Assembly (NCBI RefSeq): GCF_000614025.1
Contig: NZ_BAKF01000020.1
Location: 1 to 42,613 of the forward strand
DNA from: Prevotella aurantiaca JCM 15754
Lineage (GTDB): Bacteria; Bacteroidota; Bacteroidia; Bacteroidales; Bacteroidaceae
Length of the DNA: 42,613 nucleotides
Direction: 5' to 3'
Positions within the stretch are counted from its first letter, which is position 1. Each line of letters opens with the position of its first letter. The notes below the pieces were generated by a model. The model was not told where the DNA came from and searched no databases. It saw nothing but the letters and a program-made list of their open reading frames with translations. The translations under genes were made by a program, and so were the position numbers. This document shows, piece after piece, positions 9,748 through 17,414 of the stretch.

Positions 9748-10665
9748 ATGAAGGTTTTAATTGCAACAGAAAAACCATTCGCAGCAGCAGCTGTTGAGGG
9801 TATCAGAAAGGAAATAGAAGGTGCAGGACACGAACTCGCACTTTTAGAAAAATATACAGAAACAGCTCAGTTGTTGGATGCAGTCAAAGATGTTGACGCT
9901 CTTATCATTCGTTCAGATAAGGCTACTGCAGAAGTATTTGACGCTGCAAAGAACTTGAAGATTGTAGTTCGTGCAGGTGCAGGCTTTGATAATATTGACC
10001 TTGCTGCAGCTACTGCACACAACGTTGTTGCTGAAAATACTCCAGGTCAGAACTCAAATGCAGTTGCTGAACTTGTTTTGGGTATGCTCGTTTATGGCGC
10101 ACGCAACTTCTACAACGGCAAGAGTGGTTCTGAATTGATGGGCAAGAAGCTCGGTATCCTTGCATTTGGTAATGTTGGTCGCAACGTTGCTCGCATTGCT
10201 AAGGGCTTTGGCATGGAAGTTTATGCTTACGATGCATTCTGTCCAAAGGACGTTATCGAAGCTGCTGGTGTTAAGGCTGTTGATAACCAAGAGGCTTTGT
10301 TCGAAACTTGCGACATCGTTTCTCTCCACATTCCTGCAACTCCTGAAACAAAGCAGAGCATCAACTACGCTCTTGTAAACAAGATGGCTAAGGGCGGTAC
10401 CCTTATCAACACTGCTCGTAAGGAAGTTATCAACGAACCAGAACTCATCAAGTTGATGGGCGAACGCGAAGACTTGAAGTTCATTACCGACATCAAGCCA
10501 GACGCAGACGCAGAGTTCGCTAAGTTTGAAGGTCGTTACTTCAGCACACCTAAGAAGATGGGAGCTCAAACAGCTGAAGCAAACATCAACGCTGGTATTG
10601 CAGCAGCAAAGCAAATCAATGCTTTCTTCGCTACTGGCGATACCAAATTCCAAGTAAATAAATAA
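9748..10665 (+). CDS. serA: D-3-phosphoglycerate dehydrogenase, short Lys-type
   Basis: Catalyses the first step of serine synthesis, NAD-dependent oxidation of 3-phosphoglycerate. The 305 residues hold the substrate and nucleotide domains only; the ACT regulatory domain is absent. Visible motifs are RAGAGFDNID (75-84), the dinucleotide loop FGNVGR (140-145), and the catalytic Arg224 in NTARKEV. The usual catalytic His segment (TPHxG) is replaced by TPKKMG (267-272), so a lysine at 269 or 270 occupies the active-site position. From family knowledge, this is the lysine version of the short PGDH type, found in Bacteroides and Entamoeba. The adjacent serC supports the assignment. Confidence 0.93.
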   Translation: MKVLIATEKPFAAAAVEGIRKEIEGAGHELALLEKYTETAQLLDAVKDVDALIIRSDKATAEVFDAAKNLKIVVRAGAGFDNIDLAAATAHNVVAENTPGQNSNAVAELVLGMLVYGARNFYNGKSGSELMGKKLGILAFGNVGRNVARIAKGFGMEVYAYDAFCPKDVIEAAGVKAVDNQEALFETCDIVSLHIPATPETKQSINYALVNKMAKGGTLINTARKEVINEPELIKLMGEREDLKFITDIKPDADAEFAKFEGRYFSTPKKMGAQTAEANINAGIAAAKQINAFFATGDTKFQVNK

Positions 10666-10681
10666 TATTTAAACCCATATT

Positions 10682-10745
10682 GCAGATTATTAGAAACTAT
10701 GCTTATATAACAGCAAAAGCCCTGATAGTCTGCTTTTATTTTATA
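10682..10745 (+). terminator. Possible terminator after serA
   Basis: GCAGATTATTAG (10682-10693) pairs with CTGATAGTCTGC (10722-10733) with two wobbles. TTTTATTTT follows. The loop is long (28 nt), so termination may be partial and allow transcription into the DUF1015 gene. Confidence 0.6.
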
Positions 10746-10758
10746 TCTACAATATATT

Positions 10759-12021
10759 ATGGCAATAGTAAAACCATTTAAAGGTGTTCGTCCTCCAAAG
10801 GAGTTCGTTGAACAAGTAGAAAGCCGTCCATACGACGTATTGAATTCAGAGGAAGCACGCGAAGAAGCTAAGGGCAACGAAAAGAGCCTTTATCATATCA
10901 TTAAGCCTGAAATCGACTTCCCAGAAGGCACAAGCGAATACGACCCACGTGTTTACGAAAAGGCTGCTGAGAACTTCAAGATGTTCCAAGACAAGGGTTG
11001 GTTGGTACAAGACGACAAGGAACAATACTATATCTATGCTCAGACTATGAACGGCAAGACACAGTATGGTATCGTTGTCGGTGCTGCTTGCCAGGACTAC
11101 GTAGACGGTGTTATCAAGAAGCATGAACTTACACGCCGCGACAAGGAAGAAGACCGTATGAAGCACGTTCGTATAAACGATGCCAACATTGAGCCTGTAT
11201 TCTTCGCTTATCCTGATAATCCAGTGTTGAAGGAAATAACTACTCGCTACGCAGCTACTACTCCAGAATACGACTTCATCGCTCCTATCGATGGTTTCGG
11301 TCATAAGCTTTGGGTAGTTTCTGACGATAAGGACATCAAGACCATCACTGAAGAGTTTGCAAAGATGCCAAGTCTTTACATTGCAGACGGTCACCACCGT
11401 TCAGCTGCTGCAGGTCTTGTAGGTGGCGAAAAGGCAAAGGCTAATCCAAACCACACAGGAAAGGAAGAGTACAACTACTTTATGGCAGTTTGCTTCCAAG
11501 CATCTGAGCTTACCATCCTCGATTACAACCGTGTTGTTAAGGACTTGAATGGTATGACACCTGCTCAGTTCCTCGAAGCATTGAACAAGAACTTCATTGT
11601 TGAGAAGAAGGGGGCTGCTATCTATAAGCCAGCTGCTTTGCACGAGTTCTCACTCTATTTGGAGGGTGAATGGTACTCTCTCACAGCCAAGGAAGGTACA
11701 TACGACAACAACGACCCTATCGGTGTACTCGACGTTGATATCTCAAGCCGTTTAATTCTCGACGAACTTCTCGATATCAAAGACTTGCGTTCAAGCGATC
11801 GTATCGACTTTGTAGGCGGTCTTCGTGGTCTCGAAGAACTCAAGAAGCGTGTAGATAGCGGTGAAATGAAGATGGCTTTGGCACTCTATCCTGTTTCTAT
11901 GCAGCAGATTATGGATATTGCTGATAGCGGAAAGATTATGCCTCCTAAGGTACTTGGTTCGAACCAAAGCTCCGTTCAGGTCTTATCATTCACAAGCTTT
12001 CATAAGTTTATGACATTATAA
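10759..12021 (+). CDS. DUF1015 family protein with a frameshifted C-terminus
   Basis: A 420-residue protein of the DUF1015 family, recognised from the start MAIVKPFKGVRPP, the segment DGFGHKLW and the motif ADGHHRSAA near residues 211-219. That motif resembles the DGHHR-type motif of ParB/Srx-fold proteins, which include serine kinases; that comparison is inference. The gene sits directly after serC and serA, which suggests a role around phosphoserine. The annotated end reads MPPKVLGSNQSS, but the other frame from 11952 reads TWFEPKLRSGLIIHKLS and stops at 12005, which looks like the true conserved tail. A single missing base near 11950 explains it. Only about 17 residues are affected, so function might survive if the indel is real. 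Confidence 0.85.
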   Translation: MAIVKPFKGVRPPKEFVEQVESRPYDVLNSEEAREEAKGNEKSLYHIIKPEIDFPEGTSEYDPRVYEKAAENFKMFQDKGWLVQDDKEQYYIYAQTMNGKTQYGIVVGAACQDYVDGVIKKHELTRRDKEEDRMKHVRINDANIEPVFFAYPDNPVLKEITTRYAATTPEYDFIAPIDGFGHKLWVVSDDKDIKTITEEFAKMPSLYIADGHHRSAAAGLVGGEKAKANPNHTGKEEYNYFMAVCFQASELTILDYNRVVKDLNGMTPAQFLEALNKNFIVEKKGAAIYKPAALHEFSLYLEGEWYSLTAKEGTYDNNDPIGVLDVDISSRLILDELLDIKDLRSSDRIDFVGGLRGLEELKKRVDSGEMKMALALYPVSMQQIMDIADSGKIMPPKVLGSNQSSVQVLSFTSFHKFMTL

Positions 12022-12034
12022 GGCAAATTCTAAC

Positions 12035-12092
12035 AAATCCACATTAGGTAGAAGCATTACAATAAAGTTCTACTTAATGTGGATTTTTGCTT
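12035..12092 (+). terminator. Rho-independent terminator after the DUF1015 gene
   Basis: AAATCCACATTAGGTAGAA pairs with TTCTACTTAATGTGGATTT over 19 positions with one non-Watson-Crick pair. TTTTGCTTTT follows. It separates the serine block from the YigZ gene. Confidence 0.88.
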
Positions 12093-12135
12093 TTAGGAGT
12101 TTGCCTTAATATCAATATTCTATCAAATTTATTTA

Positions 12136-12726
12136 ATGACAGATAAGTACAAGACTGTACATAAGAACACAATAGGCGAGGGGTTTTATTCCGAAAAGAG
12201 GAGTAAATTCCTCGCCTTTGTGCATCATATAGACTCTGCGGAGGAAGCTTTAGAGATAATAAAGCACTATAAGAAGAAGTATTATGATGCCCGTCATTGT
12301 TGCTACGCTTATCGTTTAGGTGCAGATGGAGCAGAATTTCGTGCTAATGATGATGGTGAGCCATCATCAACGGCAGGGAAACCCATTCTCGGCCAGCTTG
12401 TTAGCAACGAAATTACAAATGCTTTGATTTGTGTTATCCGTTATTTTGGAGGTGTGAAACTCGGTACCAGTGGTCTCATTGTTGCCTATCGTGAAGCAGC
12501 TTCAGACGGTATTGCACATTCACAGATAGAAGAAAAGTTTGTAGAACAAATTGTTCGATACACCTTTTCTTATCCAATGATGAACGATGTTATGAAGATT
12601 GTGAAGGAAATGAATGCCAATATCGTTGAACAAAACTTTGATAATACTTGCGAAATCGTTCTTTCCATTCGCCAATCGCTTGCCGACCAACTTGAAACAC
12701 GACTAAAAAAACTTTCGTTTGCTTGA
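12136..12726 (+). CDS. YigZ/IMPACT family protein (UPF0029)
   Basis: A 196-residue protein with the IMPACT-domain core: RSKFLAFV (residues 19-26), a DARHCCYAYR stretch (51-60), DDGEPSSTAGKPIL (72-85) and VIRYFGGVKLGTSGL (99-113). Family members are cytoplasmic; yeast and mammalian homologues affect translation control through GCN1, and the bacterial role is not settled. The C-terminal third (about 140-196) matches the small ferredoxin-like extension common in bacterial YigZ. It lies alone between a terminator and the HU-like gene. Confidence 0.9.
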   Translation: MTDKYKTVHKNTIGEGFYSEKRSKFLAFVHHIDSAEEALEIIKHYKKKYYDARHCCYAYRLGADGAEFRANDDGEPSSTAGKPILGQLVSNEITNALICVIRYFGGVKLGTSGLIVAYREAASDGIAHSQIEEKFVEQIVRYTFSYPMMNDVMKIVKEMNANIVEQNFDNTCEIVLSIRQSLADQLETRLKKLSFA

Positions 12727-12936
12727 TTTAAGTCGTTTGCATGCGCCTATTTATTTGTTATAAATGCACTTATTTCGATAGTAAACGTACTTCAGAAAGC
12801 AACAGCTTTCAACTCTTTTATTTGTATAAATTCTTGTTCTTTACTACCTTATCACTTCTTTCTATTTCATATTTTATCCTCTTTTGCTAATCGTATCAAT
12901 AAAGTACGACAATCGAAAAAGGCAATAAGAAGTTTC

Positions 12937-12967
12937 TTTGCGTTTTGTATAATATTTCGTATATTTG
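12937..12967 (+). promoter_or_regulatory. Promoter of the HU-like gene
   Basis: TTTG at 12937-12940, a 19-nt spacer, and a perfect TAnnTTTG box (TATATTTG) at 12960-12967. The predicted leader is about 15 nt. Confidence 0.75.
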
Positions 12968-12987
12968 CCAAAGAAAACGAAAATACT

Positions 12988-13620
12988 ATGGTAAGACAGA
13001 AAAAGAGCCCTCTCCACGTAACCATATATCCATCAAATTTCAATGGCAAAAATGGGAACAGAATGCTTTACGTATCTTCTAACACCCATGATGAAATAAC
13101 CATTGACGAGCTTGATGCCCTATGCCATGAATACGAAAGTCTGCCTAAAGGCTATGTCTCACGTTGTTTTGATGCACTGATACACATTATTCCCCAGTTG
13201 ATAGGCGAGCATAAGCGAGTTCATACTCCACTTGGTAGCTTTTACATTAAGCCTCAACTGGCGCGTACTATGACCGATGACGAGAAAGTTATATCCTCCG
13301 ATATTAGTCTTAGCGGAATAGATTTCCGTCCTACAAAGGCATTTCGAGAGGCTGTAGAAAGCCAGTTTCAAAGCATAGAGATAGGCCGTCGCAAGCATGC
13401 AATGTCAGTGGAATACTACAGCCAACGTAACGAATCGTTGGAAAATTGCCTTTCTGCTGATGATGGCGGAAATCGGTTTGTTACGATTGAAGAGTACCGC
13501 CGAGAAACAGGTCTTAGTTATAAGACATCGAAAAAGTGCCTCGATATGATGACCGAAGGCGACAATCCAATCCTCCGTAAAACCCGTATAGGGCATACAA
13601 ACGTTTATACTGAGGTATAA
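12988..13620 (+). CDS. HU-like DNA-binding protein with a C-terminal extension
   Basis: A 210-residue member of the Bacteroidales HU/histone-like family. The N-terminal half (about 1-130) shows the HU pattern: the helical region TIDELDALCHEYESL, then RCFDALIHIIPQLI, then VHTPLGSFYIKP, which matches the strand-turn leading into the DNA-binding arms. The C-terminal part (about 150-210, FVTIEEYRRETGLSYKTSKKCLDMM) looks like a helix-turn-helix or small winged domain. Typical family members I know are nearer 120-160 residues, so the extension is notable. It may act as a nucleoid protein or local regulator. It has a perfect promoter of its own. Confidence 0.8.
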   Translation: MVRQKKSPLHVTIYPSNFNGKNGNRMLYVSSNTHDEITIDELDALCHEYESLPKGYVSRCFDALIHIIPQLIGEHKRVHTPLGSFYIKPQLARTMTDDEKVISSDISLSGIDFRPTKAFREAVESQFQSIEIGRRKHAMSVEYYSQRNESLENCLSADDGGNRFVTIEEYRRETGLSYKTSKKCLDMMTEGDNPILRKTRIGHTNVYTEV

Positions 13621-13911
13621 GAATATTTTTTTTCGTTTTAAAATCCTACTTATTACACCAATATTTCCTGCGTAGTATGAGATATATTCCTACGTAGAAA
13701 ATATTCTTTTCCTATAGCTTTCCAACTTATTTTTCGCTTCTTTTGCCTCGTAATTTAAGTACTATTACCTTGTCAATTCCTATTTTTTACGTTGCGGAAC
13801 AAGTTGAGTAACAAGCCACAACCCCATTAACCAATTCTGAATATATTCGAATCAAAGATATAGAATAATCTGTATAATGCGCTTATACAAGTAAGAAGTG
13901 CTGCAATAAGG

Positions 13912-14469
13912 TTACGTGTACTGCCAAAATCCCACTATTATATCGTTTGTTATGCGATGCTTGTATAAGTACATTGCACCATATCCGAGAATGTAATTCC
14001 CCGTAATCACTCCATCAGGATAGTAGTCTTCGTCTATCTGAAGTAAGAAATCGAACCCTTCTTCCTTTAGTTTCTCAAAGTAATAGTCCTCATCTTGTAT
14101 CAGCTGTGGGCTCTTAGCACAAGTAATAAAGCCGAACTCATCGTCTTCAACCTGCTCAAATCCAACAATAGAAGATTTACGAAGTCCTTCCAAAGTATAG
14201 GAATCATTGTTACTTTCCTCTGAAAATGAATGTTCAAAAACCTTCATCGAGCAGTTAGGATAGATATTATTATCAATCATTGTGTCGTAACTTTCAGGCA
14301 CAAAGATAGATAAGTATTCGTTTTTAGCATTTGGATTTTCAATCGTTAGAAAGTATTTGTAATGCTTTAAGTCCTCTGTATCTTTTAAGAAACAAATAGG
14401 AATATTTCCTCCAATCCTGCCTATTCCACTGCAAGACACATCTGAAGAGATGTTCGCAATCTTATTCAT
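13912..14469 (-). CDS. Uncharacterised protein, weakly DUF1963/YwqG-like
   Basis: A 185-residue soluble acidic protein without signal peptide or membrane segments. The pattern GRIGGNIPICF near the N-terminus and FDFLLQIDEDYY followed by LGYGAMYLYKH near the C-terminus resembles the GG-P, LLQID and G-x-YxY features of DUF1963 (YwqG) proteins. I cannot confirm the family without a profile search. Some YwqG-like proteins sit in toxin or immunity gene neighbourhoods, but no toxin is visible here. It and the next minus-strand gene interrupt a run of plus-strand housekeeping genes. The 291 bases to its left (13621-13911) are AT-rich and hold no gene; one inverted repeat (CGTAG/CTACG near 13672-13696) is present. 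Confidence 0.6.
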   Translation of the reverse strand: MNKIANISSDVSCSGIGRIGGNIPICFLKDTEDLKHYKYFLTIENPNAKNEYLSIFVPESYDTMIDNNIYPNCSMKVFEHSFSEESNNDSYTLEGLRKSSIVGFEQVEDDEFGFITCAKSPQLIQDEDYYFEKLKEEGFDFLLQIDEDYYPDGVITGNYILGYGAMYLYKHRITNDIIVGFWQYT

Positions 14470-14660
14470 AGTGAGCTATATTTAATTTTCTTTTATTCGT
14501 TAGCAATCATCTTTTAGTGTAAACCTATGATGGTGAAAGTTGTAAATGGCAAAGACAAACTATTTTTACAAGGGTGTTGGCATCGTCTATGGTTTGATTT
14601 GAAACTATGATGTAAGTTGTTCTGTATCATATTTTTGACAATTTAGAAACGCATATCCGC

Positions 14661-15053
14661 TTATTCAGACCCTGAAAAGTCAATTGCCTCCTTGATTACA
14701 TAAAACTCTTTGTGCTCTTTAGGTAATGAATCTATTAGCTTTTTAAACTCCATATCCCCCAAGATACACCTATAATCGTCTAACATAACGTCTAAATTAC
14801 CCTTGAATTTTGCTTTTAGTTGAGGGTCTCCTTGTAGGTAAAACAAGTTGATATACCTTTTAGCCTCATCAGCATTTGCATGTAACAGCAGTTCAAAAGC
14901 CTTCGCTTCAAAAAAAGAATCGTTGATAATAGAAAGTAAAGCAGCAGAATCTGCACTATTAGCAGCCTTATTTATCTCAACATTTGACAAGCAATCTTGT
15001 AGCCTTTCCCTGCTTTCAAGATACTGTTTTATAGCTAATCTTAGTTCTTCCAT
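14661..15053 (-). CDS. Small uncharacterised helical protein
   Basis: A 130-residue, mainly helical, acidic protein with no signal peptide and no motif I recognise. The start MEELRLAIKQYLESRERL suggests an N-terminal helix, and the rest is rich in Asp, Glu, Lys and Leu. It is likely co-transcribed with the DUF1963-like gene 190 nt downstream on the same strand. Size and composition resemble small immunity-type proteins, but this is only an impression. An antisense frame of 81 residues over the same DNA looks like a shadow. Confidence 0.55.
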   Translation of the reverse strand: MEELRLAIKQYLESRERLQDCLSNVEINKAANSADSAALLSIINDSFFEAKAFELLLHANADEAKRYINLFYLQGDPQLKAKFKGNLDVMLDDYRCILGDMEFKKLIDSLPKEHKEFYVIKEAIDFSGSE

Positions 15054-15220
15054 TGCTTCTATATATTACCATTATTTATTATTCTATTTTTAAGAAACCT
15101 GCTGCAAAGATACCATTTCTTTCGTAATATCAAATAAGGCAAGTTTACTAATTTAGCAAACTTATTCAAATAGACTTAAAAGATAAGTTGCTAAGAATTA
15201 AATAATCAGGAAAAATTCAG

Positions 15221-15228
15221 TACCTTTG
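15221..15228 (+). promoter_or_regulatory. -7 box upstream of the phosphohexomutase gene
   Basis: TACCTTTG is a perfect TAnnTTTG match 85 nt before the start codon. No good TTTG -33 element is present at the usual distance. Confidence 0.5.
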
Positions 15229-15312
15229 CCCTCGAAATGCACAAAGAAAATAGAACATCGTGCACTTCTCAATACCTTTATTTATAAATAAGAACTATTT
15301 AAGATAAGACAA

Positions 15313-16797
15313 ATGGACTGGAAGAAACTGCAGAATGGCTCGGATATTAGAGGCGTAGCACTCGAAGGAATAGAAGGCGAAAGCGTAAATCTTACCAACG
15401 AAGTAACAACTGCTTTGGCACAAGCATTCGTTGCTTGGTTGGGCGAAAAGAATGGAAAGACGGCTCAAGCAATAGCTGTCGGTAGCGATTCACGTATTTC
15501 CAGCCCTGCACTTTGTAAGGCCTTTGCCGATGGAGCCGCCGCTGTTGGTGCAACAGTGCTTAGTTTTGGCATGGCATCAACGCCAGCAATGTTCATGGCA
15601 ACAGTCGATGAGCAGCTTCATGCAGATGGTGCCGTTATGGTAACAGCAAGCCATTTGCCTTGGAACAGAAACGGATTGAAGTTCTTTACAGCCAAAGGTG
15701 GATTGGAAAAAGCAGACATTGCACGCATCTTAGAGCTTGCACCACAGTTCATGGGTGCCGAAAAGAAAGACAATGGCGAGGTAAAAGCCGTTGATTTTAT
15801 GGCTACTTACTGCGACATACTTGCCAATTATATCCGTCGTGGTGTGAATAATGGCGACCAACCATTGCAAGGTATGCACATCATAGTAGATGCAGGCAAT
15901 GGCGCTGGTGGCTTTTTTGCTAACAAAGTGTTGAAGTCTTTGGGAGCCGATACAACAGGAAGTCAGTTCCTTGAGCCCGATGGCCATTTCCCAAACCATA
16001 TCCCTAACCCAGAAAACAAAGAGGCAATGGCTTCTATTTGCAAAGCCGTTGTAGAACATAAAGCCGATTTAGGTATTATCTTCGATACCGATGTAGACCG
16101 CTCTGCAATTGTAGATAGAACAGGAAAATCAATCAATCGCAATGCACTCATTGCATTGATAGCAGCCGTAATATTACGCGAGCATCTTGGAAGTACTATC
16201 GTAACCGATTCAGTAACGTCAGATGGTTTAGCAAAGTTTATTGCCGACCGCAACGGAAAGCATCATCGCTTCCGCCGTGGATACAAGAATGTCATTAATG
16301 AATCGCTACGTTTGAATGCGAATGGTGAAGAATCGTGGCTCGCAATAGAGACTTCTGGACACGCCGCACTACGCGAAAACTACTTCTTAGACGATGGAGC
16401 GTATCTTGTAGCAAAGCTAATTGTTGAGGCAGCATGCTTGCGCAAGGAAGGAAAAGAGCTTCAAAACCTTATCGCCGACCTGCAACAACCTGTTGAAAGC
16501 AAGGAAATACGCTTTAAAATTGGTATCGATGACTTTAAAACTTACGGCGAACAGGTGTTGGAACACATTAAGATGGCAGCAGAAAAAGAGCAAGATTGGC
16601 AGCTGGTATCGCCTAACCACGAAGGTGTGCGCATTGCTTGTAAAGGAGAAGAAGAGCAAGGGTGGTTCTTGCTTCGCCAGTCTTTACACGACCCAGTGTT
16701 GCCTTTGAATATCGAATCGAATGTAGAAGGAGGTGTCAATCGCATCACCGAGCGAGTTCTTAACTTGCTTTCCGACTTTATAGCATTAAAGCAATAA
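15313..16797 (+). CDS. Phosphoglucomutase/phosphomannomutase family protein
   Basis: An alpha-D-phosphohexomutase of 494 residues that interconverts hexose 1- and 6-phosphates for nucleotide sugar supply. Its substrate (glucose, mannose or glucosamine phosphate) cannot be read from sequence alone. The phosphoserine loop is TASHLPWNRNG with Ser113. The metal loop is DTDVDR (258-263), the sugar loop is ETSGH (346-350), and the phosphate-binding loop near the C-terminus is RQSLHDPVLPLN. All four family motifs are present, so it should be active. It heads a plus-strand run, with the GNAT gene starting 8 nt after its stop. Confidence 0.93.
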   Translation: MDWKKLQNGSDIRGVALEGIEGESVNLTNEVTTALAQAFVAWLGEKNGKTAQAIAVGSDSRISSPALCKAFADGAAAVGATVLSFGMASTPAMFMATVDEQLHADGAVMVTASHLPWNRNGLKFFTAKGGLEKADIARILELAPQFMGAEKKDNGEVKAVDFMATYCDILANYIRRGVNNGDQPLQGMHIIVDAGNGAGGFFANKVLKSLGADTTGSQFLEPDGHFPNHIPNPENKEAMASICKAVVEHKADLGIIFDTDVDRSAIVDRTGKSINRNALIALIAAVILREHLGSTIVTDSVTSDGLAKFIADRNGKHHRFRRGYKNVINESLRLNANGEESWLAIETSGHAALRENYFLDDGAYLVAKLIVEAACLRKEGKELQNLIADLQQPVESKEIRFKIGIDDFKTYGEQVLEHIKMAAEKEQDWQLVSPNHEGVRIACKGEEEQGWFLLRQSLHDPVLPLNIESNVEGGVNRITERVLNLLSDFIALKQ

Positions 16798-16805
16798 TAT
16801 ACGAA

Positions 16806-17378
16806 ATGAAGGTAAGAGTAGTTTCGGCACGCCTTGAGCAGTCAGCAATCATAGCAGAAATGATAATGGAAGCTATGAATCATGAATGCTGTCAATGGTT
16901 TGCAGGACCGCAACATACGTTAGACGACTTCTTCAATCTGATGAAAAAGCTCGTCGAACATACCGATTCTCAATACTCTTACCTTAACACCCTTGTCGCC
17001 ATAACGCCCGAAGATGAAGTTATTGGCGTATGTGTCAGCTACGATGGAAGTCAGTTGCACACGCTTCGCAAAGCATTTATAGAGGGAGCAAAGGCTACTT
17101 TCGGTCGCGATTTCTCCGATATGCCAGACGAAACAGCGGCAGGCGAACTTTACATCGACTCGCTTTGTGTAAGAAAAAAACATCGCGGTAATGGCATAGC
17201 CAAGCTGTTGCTACGTGCAACAATAGAAAAAGGTAAACGCATGAACCTACCTTCAGGACTGTTGGTAGATACAAATAACCCTAAAGCAGAAGCTCTTTAC
17301 AACGCAGTAGGCTTTGTTTACAAAGACGATAACCAATGGGGTGGCCACGCTATGCGCCACATGGTATATGCATTATAA
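16806..17378 (+). CDS. GNAT family N-acetyltransferase
   Basis: A 190-residue acetyl-CoA-dependent acyltransferase. The acetyl-CoA site is at LYIDSLCVRKKHRGNGIAKLLL (about 122-143), with RGNGIA as the pyrophosphate-binding turn. The C-terminal ALYNAVGF is the usual last part of the fold. The substrate is unknown. The 8-nt gap after the phosphohexomutase and the 36-nt gap to the receptor gene suggest one operon. Confidence 0.88.
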   Translation: MKVRVVSARLEQSAIIAEMIMEAMNHECCQWFAGPQHTLDDFFNLMKKLVEHTDSQYSYLNTLVAITPEDEVIGVCVSYDGSQLHTLRKAFIEGAKATFGRDFSDMPDETAAGELYIDSLCVRKKHRGNGIAKLLLRATIEKGKRMNLPSGLLVDTNNPKAEALYNAVGFVYKDDNQWGGHAMRHMVYAL

Positions 17379-17414
17379 TGAGTATGAAGTAACAGAAGAA
17401 TTAAAATTGTAGTT

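Noticed and set aside
10054..10653. 199-residue minus-strand frame over serA
   Set aside because: It is antisense to a well-supported gene and has no recognisable protein features; low stop density comes from the codon use of serA.
10846..11397. 183-residue minus-strand frame over the DUF1015 gene
   Set aside because: Same reasoning: antisense shadow without signal peptide logic, domains or a promoter.
12727..12987. Possible fifth copy of the 22-nt repeat near 12760-12800
   Set aside because: The similarity (AAATGCACTTAT and AAACGTACTTC) is weak and the spacing is 21 nt rather than 22.
13621..13911. Mobile element remnant in the AT-rich gap
   Set aside because: Only a short inverted repeat (GAATATTTT/AAAATATTC about 80 nt apart) is present, with no target duplication or transposase.
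17379..17414. Cobalamin riboswitch before the receptor gene
   Set aside because: The 36-nt gap is far too short for the element.
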